Counted from the first letter of the stretch, positions 1 through 7,381 are shown. The stretch is 12,888 nt of DNA from JANNMJ01 sp031426455 (GCA_031426455.1 JANPLI010000191.1:1-12888), one strand, 5' to 3'. Notes: generated from the letters alone by a model not told the origin. Translations and numbers: made by a program.

Positions 1-2565
1 GAACCGCGCTTGCAGCTTGGCAAAGAGGAACCGGCCATTAGACCCCATTTGCACGGGATCCCACACGCCGCCGGACTCCGTATTGTAAGGCGTGAACTGC
101 GTAGGGTAGATGTTAAACAGGTTGGAGCTACCGAGCGAGAGACGCAGGTGGTTGGTCACGTCGTAACTCAGGGCCACGTCGGTGGTGATTCGGGCATCAT
201 ACTCCATCGGTTTGGGGTCGTAGTCCATCAGGGTCACACCGGCGAAGCGCACCAGCCGCACCAACCCGCCCCAGCGGCCCTGACGGTAATCGAGCGTGAG
301 GTTGATTTTCGAGGGCGGCGCCGATGCCTTCACAAAGGCCTGTTCGCGCTTGCCGAAGATGGCCTCTTCCTGACCGACGAGCTTGCCGGTGGCCGCCACC
401 CGGTCCACCTTGAGGTCGTTGAAGTTAGCCGCTATCGAGCTGGTAAGGGCCCCATCACCGAGCCGCGCGACGTGGCTCAACACCACGTCGACCCCCAGGG
501 TGGTGGTGGAGACGGCATTGGCGAAGAACTGCGCCTGGTCAACTTTCAGCGCCCGCAGGTCGGCGCCGATGACGGACGACGTGTCGAAGGGCGACGTGAG
601 CACGACGCGATCCTTGACACGGATGTAGTAGCCATCTACCGTCAGCGAGAGGGACGAGCCTAGCCGACTCGTAAACCCGACGCTCGCGTTCTGTGACGTT
701 TCCTGTTTGAGGGCCGGAATCCCGACCTTCTGCGTCAGAGCCGAGTTGTTGCGCGCCAGCTGCACTTCGATAGGTGCTCCCCCGACGATATTGGTAAACG
801 TCGAGTTGAAATTGATCTGCGCCAGCGACGGCGCCCGGAAACCCGTGCTGTACGTCCCGCGCAGCGTCAGGAAATCGGTCACGTGGAAGCGGGTAGCGGC
901 TTTGTAGTTGAAGGTCGAGCCGAAGTCGGAGTAGTTCTCAAACCGCACCGCGCCAGCCACCAGCCAGCGTTTTGTTACGTTCAGCTCGGCGTCGAGGTAC
1001 GCCCCGATGTTGGTACGCGAGGCCTTAATTTCGTCGTTCGGGCGGTAGCCGGGGAAGCCCTGTGAACCGACCGCCACCGAATCCTGCGGATTGTAGTCCT
1101 TCCACGAGCTTTCCTCGCCCGCGAAGAGTTCGTACCACTCGCGGCGCCATTCGCCACCGACCGCGATGTTCAGCCCCGACAGGATGGTCTCGTAGTTTTT
1201 GCTCAGTCCCAGGTTGGTCGTATTCTGCTGAAGCTGGAAACCGCCCGCGTCGAAGCTCGTGGGCGAGGCCGCGCCGAGCGTCCGGTTCAGGCTGTTCTTG
1301 ACGCCGAAATCGAAGCGGTTTGAGCCAAAGCTGTTGCTCACGTCGAGCGCCCACGGGCCGAGGCTGGTCCGCAGACCGACCACGCCCTGACCGTCTATAA
1401 TATTGCTCGTGATGATCGGGTCGAAACCGTTGGGATAAATCGAGGGCACGTTGCGGTCGTCGTCGGCGAAACGCGTCCAGGCGTAGGCGCTGCCTTTGCG
1501 CTTGTTCATTCCACCGAAAGCATACACGTGGGTTTTGTCGCTCAGCGGCAGCTTGGCATTGAGATACCCGGCAGCGTTCGTGATTTCGGGGTCGCCGTAC
1601 TGGCGGCGCGACAGCTCATCGGCTGGCCCGGCGTTGGCGCGCTGGGTGTGCTCGCGCTTGTTGAAGTCGAGCGTCGCGTTCACGTAGCCGCCCTTCGTGC
1701 CCAAGCCCACCCCGTAGTTGAGGTTGGCGTTGAGGTTGCCGCCATCGAAGTTCTCTTTATCGAAGCGGTATTTGGCCGTGTAGGCGCCATAGTTCACGTT
1801 CGCCGTCAGCTCCTTGACGCTGCTTTTGAGCACGATATTGATCACCCCCGCGATGGCGTCGGAGCCGTATTGCGCCGCGGCGCCGTCGCGCAGAATTTCG
1901 ATGCGCTCGATGGCGGCGGCCGGAATCGTGTTCAGGTCGGTGCCGCTGTTGCCGCGCCCCCGCGAACCGAACAGATTCACCAGCGCCGACTGATGCCAGC
2001 GCTTGCCATTGACCAGTACCAGCGTCTGGTCCGGGCCCAGGCCGCGCAGCGAGGCGGGGTCCACGTGGTCGGCGCCGTCGGAGCCGGTCTGGCGGTTCGA
2101 GTTGAACGACGGCGCCACGAACTGGAGCAACTGGTTGACGTCGAGCTGGCCGGTCTTGGCGGTCACTTCGCGCACATCGATCAGGTCCACGGGCGAGGGC
2201 GAATCCGTCACGGAACGGTTCTGGGCGCGCGACCCTACTACCTGCACCGCATCCAGCGCGGTTTCGGTTTCGGCCAGCTTCACGGTGAGGCCCTCACCCC
2301 CATCCAGTTCCTGGGGCTGAAAGCCAATCGAGCGCACCACCAGCCGGGGGGCGGCCGTGCGGGCGCGCAACACGAAGCGCCCGGCGCCGTCGGTCGTGCT
2401 GCCGTTGTTGGTGCCTTTTTCGATAACGGTGGCACCCACTACGGGCTTCCCGTTGGCATCCAGCACCTGCCCGCTCAACGGGCGGCTTTGCTGCGCCCAG
2501 GCAGGGCCGTGCGCCAGCAGACAAACCAGCGCCGTGCCGGTCGATAAACGGAAAAGATTGGACAT
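1..2565 (-). CDS. TonB-dependent outer-membrane receptor (complete except for the stop codon, which is off the window)
   Basis: Probable outer-membrane transporter that imports a ligand (substrate unknown; siderophore or other small molecule) using TonB energy. Read on the minus strand from ATG at 2565 it is open for 855 codons to base 1. Residues 1-24 form a signal peptide ending AWA-QQ. Residues about 28-100 are a carboxypeptidase-regulatory-like beta domain (SGQVLDANGKPVVGATV). A TonB-box-like stretch DAVQVVGSR lies near 105-113. The plug follows, with the signatures ASLRGLGPDQTLVLVNGKR near 171-189 and IERIEILRDGAAAQYGSDAI near 219-238. The rest is beta-barrel rich in alternating aromatics. 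The protein ends FLFAKLQARF; a C-terminal aromatic is typical of outer-membrane barrels, so only the stop seems missing. It is not an obvious SusC: no SusD partner is visible on the side that can be seen, although the downstream side is outside the window. The gene is separated from cheB by 97 bp holding a hairpin. Confidence 0.93.
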   Translation of the reverse strand, partial: MSNLFRLSTGTALVCLLAHGPAWAQQSRPLSGQVLDANGKPVVGATVIEKGTNNGSTTDGAGRFVLRARTAAPRLVVRSIGFQPQELDGGEGLTVKLAETETALDAVQVVGSRAQNRSVTDSPSPVDLIDVREVTAKTGQLDVNQLLQFVAPSFNSNRQTGSDGADHVDPASLRGLGPDQTLVLVNGKRWHQSALVNLFGSRGRGNSGTDLNTIPAAAIERIEILRDGAAAQYGSDAIAGVINIVLKSSVKELTANVNYGAYTAKYRFDKENFDGGNLNANLNYGVGLGTKGGYVNATLDFNKREHTQRANAGPADELSRRQYGDPEITNAAGYLNAKLPLSDKTHVYAFGGMNKRKGSAYAWTRFADDDRNVPSIYPNGFDPIITSNIIDGQGVVGLRTSLGPWALDVSNSFGSNRFDFGVKNSLNRTLGAASPTSFDAGGFQLQQNTTNLGLSKNYETILSGLNIAVGGEWRREWYELFAGEESSWKDYNPQDSVAVGSQGFPGYRPNDEIKASRTNIGAYLDAELNVTKRWLVAGAVRFENYSDFGSTFNYKAATRFHVTDFLTLRGTYSTGFRAPSLAQINFNSTFTNIVGGAPIEVQLARNNSALTQKVGIPALKQETSQNASVGFTSRLGSSLSLTVDGYYIRVKDRVVLTSPFDTSSVIGADLRALKVDQAQFFANAVSTTTLGVDVVLSHVARLGDGALTSSIAANFNDLKVDRVAATGKLVGQEEAIFGKREQAFVKASAPPSKINLTLDYRQGRWGGLVRLVRFAGVTLMDYDPKPMEYDARITTDVALSYDVTNHLRLSLGSSNLFNIYPTQFTPYNTESGGVWDPVQMGSNGRFLFAKLQARF

Positions 2566-2587
2566 TGAACGATGGGGGGAGAAGTAG

Positions 2588-2622
2588 AAAATAAAACCTG
2601 GCCCGCCGGCTTGGCGACGGGC
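2588..2622 (-). terminator. Probable intrinsic terminator after cheB
   Basis: On the minus strand an imperfect GC-rich stem (about 8 bp including one G-T pair, bases 2601-2622) is followed after four bases by a T-rich run TTTTATTTT (bases 2596-2588). It lies 41 bp beyond the cheB stop codon and just before the receptor start, so it would end cheB transcription. It would also sit in, or overlap the promoter of, the receptor leader; attenuation of receptor expression is an alternative role. No clear promoter for the receptor was found in the 97-bp gap. Confidence 0.5.
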
Positions 2623-2662
2623 AAGCCTGAATTTACTTTCCCATTGAAGGTAACCGTGCCGT

Positions 2663-3676
2663 TTACGCGGCTACTTCCGCCCCCCCGGCCGTACCCGTCA
2701 GCAGAAACGCGCGCAGCCGGTTGATGTGCTGCTTCATCTCCTCGACGCGCTCCTGCTGCCGCCCCCCCCCCGCCGCCTCGCCGCGTACCGCCATATTGGT
2801 GAGCAGCGTCTTGCGCTCTTCGAGCATCCGCAGCGCTACCCAAAGGCTATCTTCGAGCTTGGCCTGCCCCGCAGACACCAGCCCCGCCGCCGTGTAGGCG
2901 TGGCCCGTATGGCAGCGAAAGCGCACCACACCCTCGGCGCCCTGGGGCGGCAACTGCCAGAGCGAGCCGCCGCAGTCGGGGCAGGAGATCGGTACCAAGT
3001 CGCCGTTCAGGGCACGGGCCTCGTCGGTGGTACCCAGGGTGCGCTCGGCGATGGCCGCCTCCTGCAACAGGTCGGCGGGAACGGGCGCGGCGGGCGCCGC
3101 TCCGGTGGCGGGTAGCACCAGCCGCGTCAGCAACGCGCCCATTTCGGCCAGCGGCACCACGTAATCGACGGCCACGTTGCGCACGGCGCTTTCGGGCATC
3201 GACGGAAACTCGGCATCGCGCGGTTCCTGCACCACGGCCTGCCCGCCACATCTTTTGATGTATTCAAGGCCGGCGGTGCCGTCGTGCAGCATTCCCGTCA
3301 GCACCACGCCGATGGCCCGCGTGCCGTAGGCCACGGCCACAGCCCGAAACAGGGTGTCGGCGGCGGGTCGGTAACGGTTTTCGTGCGGCCCCCGGACCAC
3401 CAGCAGGTGGCCGTCCTTTACCAGCAGGTGCTGATCCGGGGGCGCCAGGTAAAGGTGGCCCGCTTCCACGGCTTCCCCGTGGTGGGCCAGGTGACAGCGC
3501 AGCGTAGTGTGGCGCGCGAGGCGCTCCACCAGGTGTTCGCCCGAGGAGTCGGGCGCCAGGTGCTGCACCACCAGCACGGCGGCGGGCAGGGTGCCGGCCA
3601 ACTGCTCGACCAGGAGCGTGAGGGCCGGCATCCCGCCGGCCGACGTTCCGACGGCGATTACGTAATCAGGAGACAT
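2663..3676 (-). CDS. cheB: CheB-type protein-glutamate methylesterase with C-terminal zinc-ribbon-like tail, no receiver domain
   Basis: Predicted cytoplasmic methylesterase that hydrolyses glutamate methyl esters (and may deamidate glutamine) on chemoreceptor-like proteins. The catalytic domain fills residues 4 to about 190. The triad can be seen: Ser12 in GTSAGG, His39 in VVQHLAPD and Asp132 in LTGMLHDGTAGL, with spacings close to those of classical CheB. The usual N-terminal receiver domain is absent, so phosphorylation by CheA would not control it directly. Residues about 230-262 carry CPDCGG and, 20 residues on, CHTGHAY (Cys232, Cys235, Cys255, His259), a likely zinc site. A helical, charged tail with EERKT and QQERVEEMKQHINRL follows. 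The 337-residue length fits this stand-alone subgroup. The gene is divergent from the cheR-PAS gene. Its target is unknown because no MCP gene is in the window. Confidence 0.93.
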   Translation of the reverse strand: MSPDYVIAVGTSAGGMPALTLLVEQLAGTLPAAVLVVQHLAPDSSGEHLVERLARHTTLRCHLAHHGEAVEAGHLYLAPPDQHLLVKDGHLLVVRGPHENRYRPAADTLFRAVAVAYGTRAIGVVLTGMLHDGTAGLEYIKRCGGQAVVQEPRDAEFPSMPESAVRNVAVDYVVPLAEMGALLTRLVLPATGAAPAAPVPADLLQEAAIAERTLGTTDEARALNGDLVPISCPDCGGSLWQLPPQGAEGVVRFRCHTGHAYTAAGLVSAGQAKLEDSLWVALRMLEERKTLLTNMAVRGEAAGGGRQQERVEEMKQHINRLRAFLLTGTAGGAEVAA

Positions 3677-3718
3677 TAGGGAAGTTATTTCAGATACAAG
3701 CAGTTGCGGTATGCGACA

Positions 3719-3778
3719 GCTGGCAGCGGGTTGCCCGCCGTGCCAGGACGCTGGGCCAGGCCCTCGCCTGCTGCCAGC
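3719..3778. repeat. 9-bp perfect inverted repeat in the cheB/cheR divergent intergenic region
   Basis: GCTGGCAGC at 3719-3727 is repeated in inverse orientation as GCTGCCAGC at 3770-3778, with 42 bp between the arms; the interior also has short GC-rich self-complementary stretches. It lies between the start of cheB (3676) and the promoter-like boxes of cheR (3816-3849). It could be an operator looped by a dimeric regulator or simply a hairpin in a GC-rich spacer. No regulator can be named from the sequence. Confidence 0.35.
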
Positions 3779-3815
3779 CGCTACCTCCCTACGCGCCCGG
3801 CGTGGATATGGCTGG

Positions 3816-3849
3816 ATTGAGAATCGGTATCCAGCGAAATCTATCTTTG
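3816..3849 (+). promoter_or_regulatory. Bacteroidota-type promoter for the cheR-PAS gene
   Basis: ATTG at 3816-3819 (-33 element) and TATCTTTG at 3842-3849 (matching the TAnnTTTG -7 consensus) are 22 bp apart, slightly longer than the usual spacing. Transcription would start near 3856. This lies downstream of the upstream GTG (3802) and ATG (3808) codons that could otherwise begin the reading frame, so it decides the translation start in favour of ATG 3907. Confidence 0.6.
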
Positions 3850-3906
3850 GCCCAGCGGCTTTTCTTTGACGTTCTTTACGACTTGCTTCCTTCTCCTGAC
3901 GCCGCT

Positions 3907-6462
3907 ATGCCGCTCCGCCCTGACCAGCCCCAACCCGTGCTGGCCCTGCCGGATGGCATTGGGGCCGGCACGACCATCGCCCCCCCCCCCGCCGCGCAGG
4001 CCCCCGCCGAAGCCGCCTTGCCGCCCCCTAACGCGCCCCTGCCGTACTTGCTGACGGTGCACGATGCGCTCGAAGACGGGGTAATCGACCGCTTACAGCG
4101 CATCTGTGAGCTGCTGCGGACGCACACCGGCCACGATTTTGCCGGTTACAAGCACAACACCCTGCTGCGGCGGATCGAACGCCGGATGCACCGGCACCAA
4201 TTGCCGACGCTGGACGCCTACGTACACTATCTGAGTGGGCACCCCGCCGAGCTGAGCGCGCTGTTTCGGGAGTTACTGATCGGCGTGACCCGTTTTTTTC
4301 GCGATGCCGAAGCCTTCACCGTGCTGAAGCAGCACCTGAGCCCGTTGGTGCTGGCCAAGCCCGCCAGAGGCGAGGTCCGGGTCTGGGCAGCGGGCTGCTC
4401 CACGGGCGAAGAGGCCTATTCGCTGGCCATCGTGCTGCTCGAATGCCTCGACGCCGTGCCCACCGACCACCACCTGCGGGTGCAGCTTTTTGCTTCGGAC
4501 CTTTCGCCCGAAGCCCTGGCCGTGGCCCGCGCCGGATGCTACCCGGCCACCATCGCCCCGGACGTGGGCGCGGCCCGGCTCGCGCGTTTTTTTCAGACCA
4601 CCCCCGACGGCGGCTACCAAATCCGGCAGCAGGTGCGCGACCTGGTGGTCTTCGCCCACCACGACCTCAACAAAGACGCGCCCTTTATCCGCCTCGATCT
4701 GCTCTGCTGCCGCAACCTGCTGATTTATTTCAGCGCCGACCTGCAACGCGCCCTGATTCCGGTCTTTCACTACGCCCTCCAACCCGATGGGCTGCTGCTG
4801 CTCGGCCCTTCTGAGAGCCTGACCGGATTTCCAGAACTGTTCACCCTGCTGAACGGCAAGTGGAAGCTCGCCCGTCGGCTTTCGGGGCTGCTGCTGCCCA
4901 TCCGGCTCACGGGTTTTCCGTTCCGGGCAACGGCACCCACTTTTTCCGCCCTTCCGCCCCTGCTGCCGATGCTGCTGCCCGACGCTTTACCCCTCGCCTC
5001 ACGCCCCGATGGCGGCCCCCTCGCCGCGTTGGTGCAGCGCACCCTGCTGCACACCTATACGCCGGCAGCCGTAGCCGTGACGCCCAGCGGCGAAGTGCTG
5101 TACGTCCACGGCCGCACCGGTCGCTACCTGGAACCCGCGCCCGGCCCTGGGGCCCTGAATGTGTTCGAGATGGCCCGCGAGGCGCTGCGCTACGTGCTGC
5201 GCGAAGCCGTACTGCGGGCCGTGCAACTACAGGAAGACGTGGTGGTGGCCCGCGCGCGGGTCAAAACCGACGCTGGCTACGAGCTGCTGCGCCTGAACGT
5301 GCGCCACCTCACGCCGCCCCACACGGCGACGCCCCTGCTGCTGATTGCCTTCGAAGCGCTGCCGACGCCGCGCCGGGTGCGGGCCGGTCACCTCGAATCC
5401 GAAGATGCCGCCACCACGCCCCCCGCCGACCTGACCCGCGACGCGCTGCTGATGGCCCTCGACCAGGAGCTGCAAGCCACCCGCCACCGGCTGCAAAACA
5501 ATGGCGAGGAGATGGAAATCACGGTCGAGGAGCTGAAAAGCACCAACGAGGAGCTGAAAAGCACCAACGAGGAGCTGCAAAGCGCCAACGAGGAGCTGCA
5601 AAGCACCAACGAGGAGGCCATGACCAACAAGGAAGAGCTGCAAACCCTCAACGAGGAGCTAATGAAGCTCAACCTCCAGCACCTGACCAAAACCGAGGAG
5701 CTGCTGCAAGGCGCCAACGATATGAAAAACCTGCTCGACGCGACCGAGCTGGCCATCATCTTCCTCGACAATAACTTCATCATCAAGCGCTTCACGCCTG
5801 CCGCAACCCAAATCATTCCGCTGCTCAGCACCGACGTGGGCCGGCCCCTGACGGACTTCGCCACGCACCTGCGCTACGACCACCTGATGCGCGATATCGG
5901 CCAGGTGCTGCACCGCCTGACGCCGCTCGACCTCACCCTTCAGGCGCTTACCGGCGAGTGGTATGCCCTGCGGGTATTGCCCTACCGCACCCTCGACAAC
6001 TACATCAGCGGAGCCGTCCTGACGTTCACCGACATTACCACCATCAAACGCCTCGAAGCCGATACCCAACGCGCGCTGGCTTTCAGCGAGAGTATGCAGG
6101 AGGTCGTGCGGGAACCAGTGGTGGTGGTGGAAGGCGCTGATCAGCAGATTTTTTTCGCCTCCGCATCCTTTGCCGCGCTGCTGCACACCACGCCCGGCGC
6201 ACTCCGGGGCCGGAGCCTGGCCGAATTGGGTACCGGCTGGGACCAGCCCGCGCTGCGCGAGCCGCTCGCGCGCCTGCTCGACCCCGCGCAACCCGCTGCC
6301 GACGCGTTCGATGGCCTCACGCTCGCCCGGCCCCTTACCCTACCCGGTATCGGCGCGCAAAACCTGACGCTCTACGGCCGACGCCTGGCTCCAGCCGACG
6401 AATCCACGGGCCGCGCTTTAATAGGTATAGACATCCAGCCCGCCGCCGAAGCTGCAACCTGA
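3907..6462 (+). CDS. cheR: CheR-type methyltransferase fused to coiled coil and PAS domains
   Basis: Predicted SAM-dependent glutamate methyltransferase with sensory domains. Numbered from ATG 3907 (851 aa): a Pro/Ala-rich leader 1-48; CheR alpha-helical N-domain about 50-125 (LLRRIERRMHRHQL, GVTRFFRDAEAF); SAM-binding Rossmann domain about 155-325 with VWAAGCSTGEEAYSLAI, FASDLSPEAL and CCRNLLIYF; a PAS-like linker domain about 370-485; a coiled coil about 512-605 built on EELKSTN/EELQSTN heptads; a PAS domain about 606-715 (AIIFLDNNFIIKRFTPAATQI); and a second, more divergent PAS-like domain about 722-845. It ends there, with no histidine kinase or receiver domain. Start choice: the frame is open back to GTG 3802, but bases 3802-3906 have unusually AT-rich third positions and contain a -33/-7 promoter pair, so they are probably leader. 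In many relatives a CheB domain precedes this architecture in one polypeptide; here CheB is a separate divergent gene. The 64-bp gap to the next gene suggests co-transcription. Confidence 0.92.
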   Translation: MPLRPDQPQPVLALPDGIGAGTTIAPPPAAQAPAEAALPPPNAPLPYLLTVHDALEDGVIDRLQRICELLRTHTGHDFAGYKHNTLLRRIERRMHRHQLPTLDAYVHYLSGHPAELSALFRELLIGVTRFFRDAEAFTVLKQHLSPLVLAKPARGEVRVWAAGCSTGEEAYSLAIVLLECLDAVPTDHHLRVQLFASDLSPEALAVARAGCYPATIAPDVGAARLARFFQTTPDGGYQIRQQVRDLVVFAHHDLNKDAPFIRLDLLCCRNLLIYFSADLQRALIPVFHYALQPDGLLLLGPSESLTGFPELFTLLNGKWKLARRLSGLLLPIRLTGFPFRATAPTFSALPPLLPMLLPDALPLASRPDGGPLAALVQRTLLHTYTPAAVAVTPSGEVLYVHGRTGRYLEPAPGPGALNVFEMAREALRYVLREAVLRAVQLQEDVVVARARVKTDAGYELLRLNVRHLTPPHTATPLLLIAFEALPTPRRVRAGHLESEDAATTPPADLTRDALLMALDQELQATRHRLQNNGEEMEITVEELKSTNEELKSTNEELQSANEELQSTNEEAMTNKEELQTLNEELMKLNLQHLTKTEELLQGANDMKNLLDATELAIIFLDNNFIIKRFTPAATQIIPLLSTDVGRPLTDFATHLRYDHLMRDIGQVLHRLTPLDLTLQALTGEWYALRVLPYRTLDNYISGAVLTFTDITTIKRLEADTQRALAFSESMQEVVREPVVVVEGADQQIFFASASFAALLHTTPGALRGRSLAELGTGWDQPALREPLARLLDPAQPAADAFDGLTLARPLTLPGIGAQNLTLYGRRLAPADESTGRALIGIDIQPAAEAAT
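5527..5673 (+). repeat. 21-bp tandem repeat encoding coiled-coil heptads within cheR-PAS
   Basis: Four nearly identical 21-bp units (starting 5527, 5548, 5569, 5590) encode EELKSTN, EELKSTN, EELQSAN and EELQSTN. Three degenerate heptads follow to 5673 (EEAMTNK, EELQTLN, EELMKLN). The first two units are identical and the others differ by one or two bases. The period keeps the reading frame and the heptad phase, so unit gain or loss would lengthen or shorten the signalling helix between the methyltransferase and the PAS domain. Confidence 0.9.
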
Positions 6463-6526
6463 CAGCGGGCTTTCTCCCATAATTGCCCGGCAACTCGTCC
6501 CTGCTATCCCTCCCATTGCTCCGCTA

Positions 6527-7111
6527 ATGTCGTTTTTCACCTCTCCTCGCCACTTACCCTTACCGCACGACTTCGATGGCGCCCTGGAACAGCTTCGGTT
6601 CCGCGCCGAAGCGCGCCAGCGCCAACTGCCTTCGCCGCCTACCGCCCGCGACGAGCCCAGCTACTCAGCGGTTCACCTGGTGCAGGAACTGCGGATGCAT
6701 CAACTGGAGATGGAACTGCAATACGAGGAGCTACTCGCCACCCAAACGGCCAGCGAGGCGCTACGCGAACGTTTCGAGGATCTGTTCGAAATGGCCCCCG
6801 TGCCCTACCTGACCCTGGACGTGCTGGGAGTGATCGACGAAATCAACCTACGGGCCTGCCACGCACTGGGCCTGCACCGCGATAAGCTAAAGGGACGGCG
6901 CTTTTTGCTGTTCGTGGCTCCCAACAGCCGCGAGCGGTTTATGCAGTTTATGATGGATGTGCTGTCCGACGAACCCCACGCTACCTGCGCCGTGGAGCTG
7001 ACGCAGCCCGACGGCACCGTTTTCACGGCCCATCTGGAAGGCGCATCGGTACCCGATCAATACGGCAACCGGCAGTGCCGGATCATCTTCTTCGACCGCT
7101 CGTTCCGGTAG
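6527..7111 (+). CDS. Small single-PAS-domain protein with N-terminal coiled coil
   Basis: A 194-residue cytoplasmic protein, likely a stand-alone sensor or adaptor. Residues about 48-85 form an amphipathic helix (LVQELRMHQLEMELQYEELL), a lead-in often found before PAS domains of CheR-associated and hybrid kinase proteins. Residues about 84-190 form one PAS domain (LFEMAPVPYLTLD, GVIDEINLRACHALGL, then a PDGTVFTAHLEG strand pair). There is no output domain: no kinase, GGDEF or DNA-binding segment. It begins 64 bp after cheR-PAS with no terminator or promoter box between, so it is probably in the same operon and may bind the coiled coil or PAS part of that protein. Ligand and partner cannot be told from the sequence. 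Confidence 0.85.
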   Translation: MSFFTSPRHLPLPHDFDGALEQLRFRAEARQRQLPSPPTARDEPSYSAVHLVQELRMHQLEMELQYEELLATQTASEALRERFEDLFEMAPVPYLTLDVLGVIDEINLRACHALGLHRDKLKGRRFLLFVAPNSRERFMQFMMDVLSDEPHATCAVELTQPDGTVFTAHLEGASVPDQYGNRQCRIIFFDRSFR

Positions 7112-7213
7112 GCCCCAGCACCTTTTTCATTCCTGATGCGTCCCCGCCTGACCGTTCCCCTGACGATCTCCTTCCCTCGGCACCCGCATTTTCTGAAGCA
7201 CTGCCGGCCCTAC

Positions 7214-7237
7214 GCTGGCCGCCGCCGGGCGGCCAGC
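7214..7237 (+). terminator. GC-rich hairpin downstream of the PAS gene, possible terminator
   Basis: A perfect 10-bp stem (GCTGGCCGCC / GGCGGCCAGC) with a four-base loop GCCG lies about 100 bp after the stop codon of the PAS gene. It is followed by CCCCC and then the palindromic repeat array rather than a T-run, so it is not a classical intrinsic terminator; it may stop or stabilise the cheR-PAS transcript or belong structurally to the array. The stretch 7112-7213 before it shows no gene or other clear signal. Confidence 0.45.
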
Positions 7238-7242
7238 CCCCC

Positions 7243-7366
7243 TGACACGCCTTTTCGGAAAGTTAGCAAAAGTTGTGTCACCCCCTGACACGCTTTTTTG
7301 GCAAGTTGGCAAAAGTTGTGTCACCCCCTGACACGACTTTTCGAAAGATTGACAAAAGGCGTGTCA
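7243..7366. repeat. Three tandem 38-bp imperfect palindromes with CCCCC spacers
   Basis: Units at 7243-7280, 7286-7323 and 7329-7366 each begin TGACACG, contain a T-run on the left and AAAA on the right, and end GTGTCA. Within a unit, TGACACG-n-n-TTTT pairs with AAAA-n-n-n-GTGTCA around a central 12-bp loop region. Exactly five C residues separate the units, giving a 43-bp period that is not a multiple of three; the short ORFs across it are therefore not coding repeats. The last unit ends 15 bp before a -7-like box for the lipocalin gene. No copy elsewhere in the window was noticed. It may be an operator array, a mobile palindromic element, or an RNA with several stem-loops. Confidence 0.85.
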
Positions 7367-7381
7367 GCCGGTGCTGGCTGG

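Noticed and set aside
1528..2547. 339-codon open frame on the plus strand
   Set aside because: It lies entirely antisense to the TonB-dependent receptor, whose domain order is clear; its low-complexity Arg/His/Gly/Val-rich protein is typical of a shadow frame in GC-rich DNA.
5227..5643. Antisense protein with repeated LLVGALQLLVGAFQ
   Set aside because: It is the reverse complement of the EELxSTN heptad repeats in cheR-PAS; no family match and no promoter.
5659..6291. 210-codon minus-strand frame
   Set aside because: Antisense to the PAS part of cheR-PAS; composition typical of a shadow.
7243..7366. CRISPR array
   Set aside because: Repeats are palindromic along their full length, differ from each other, and the spacers are only CCCCC; no cas genes nearby.
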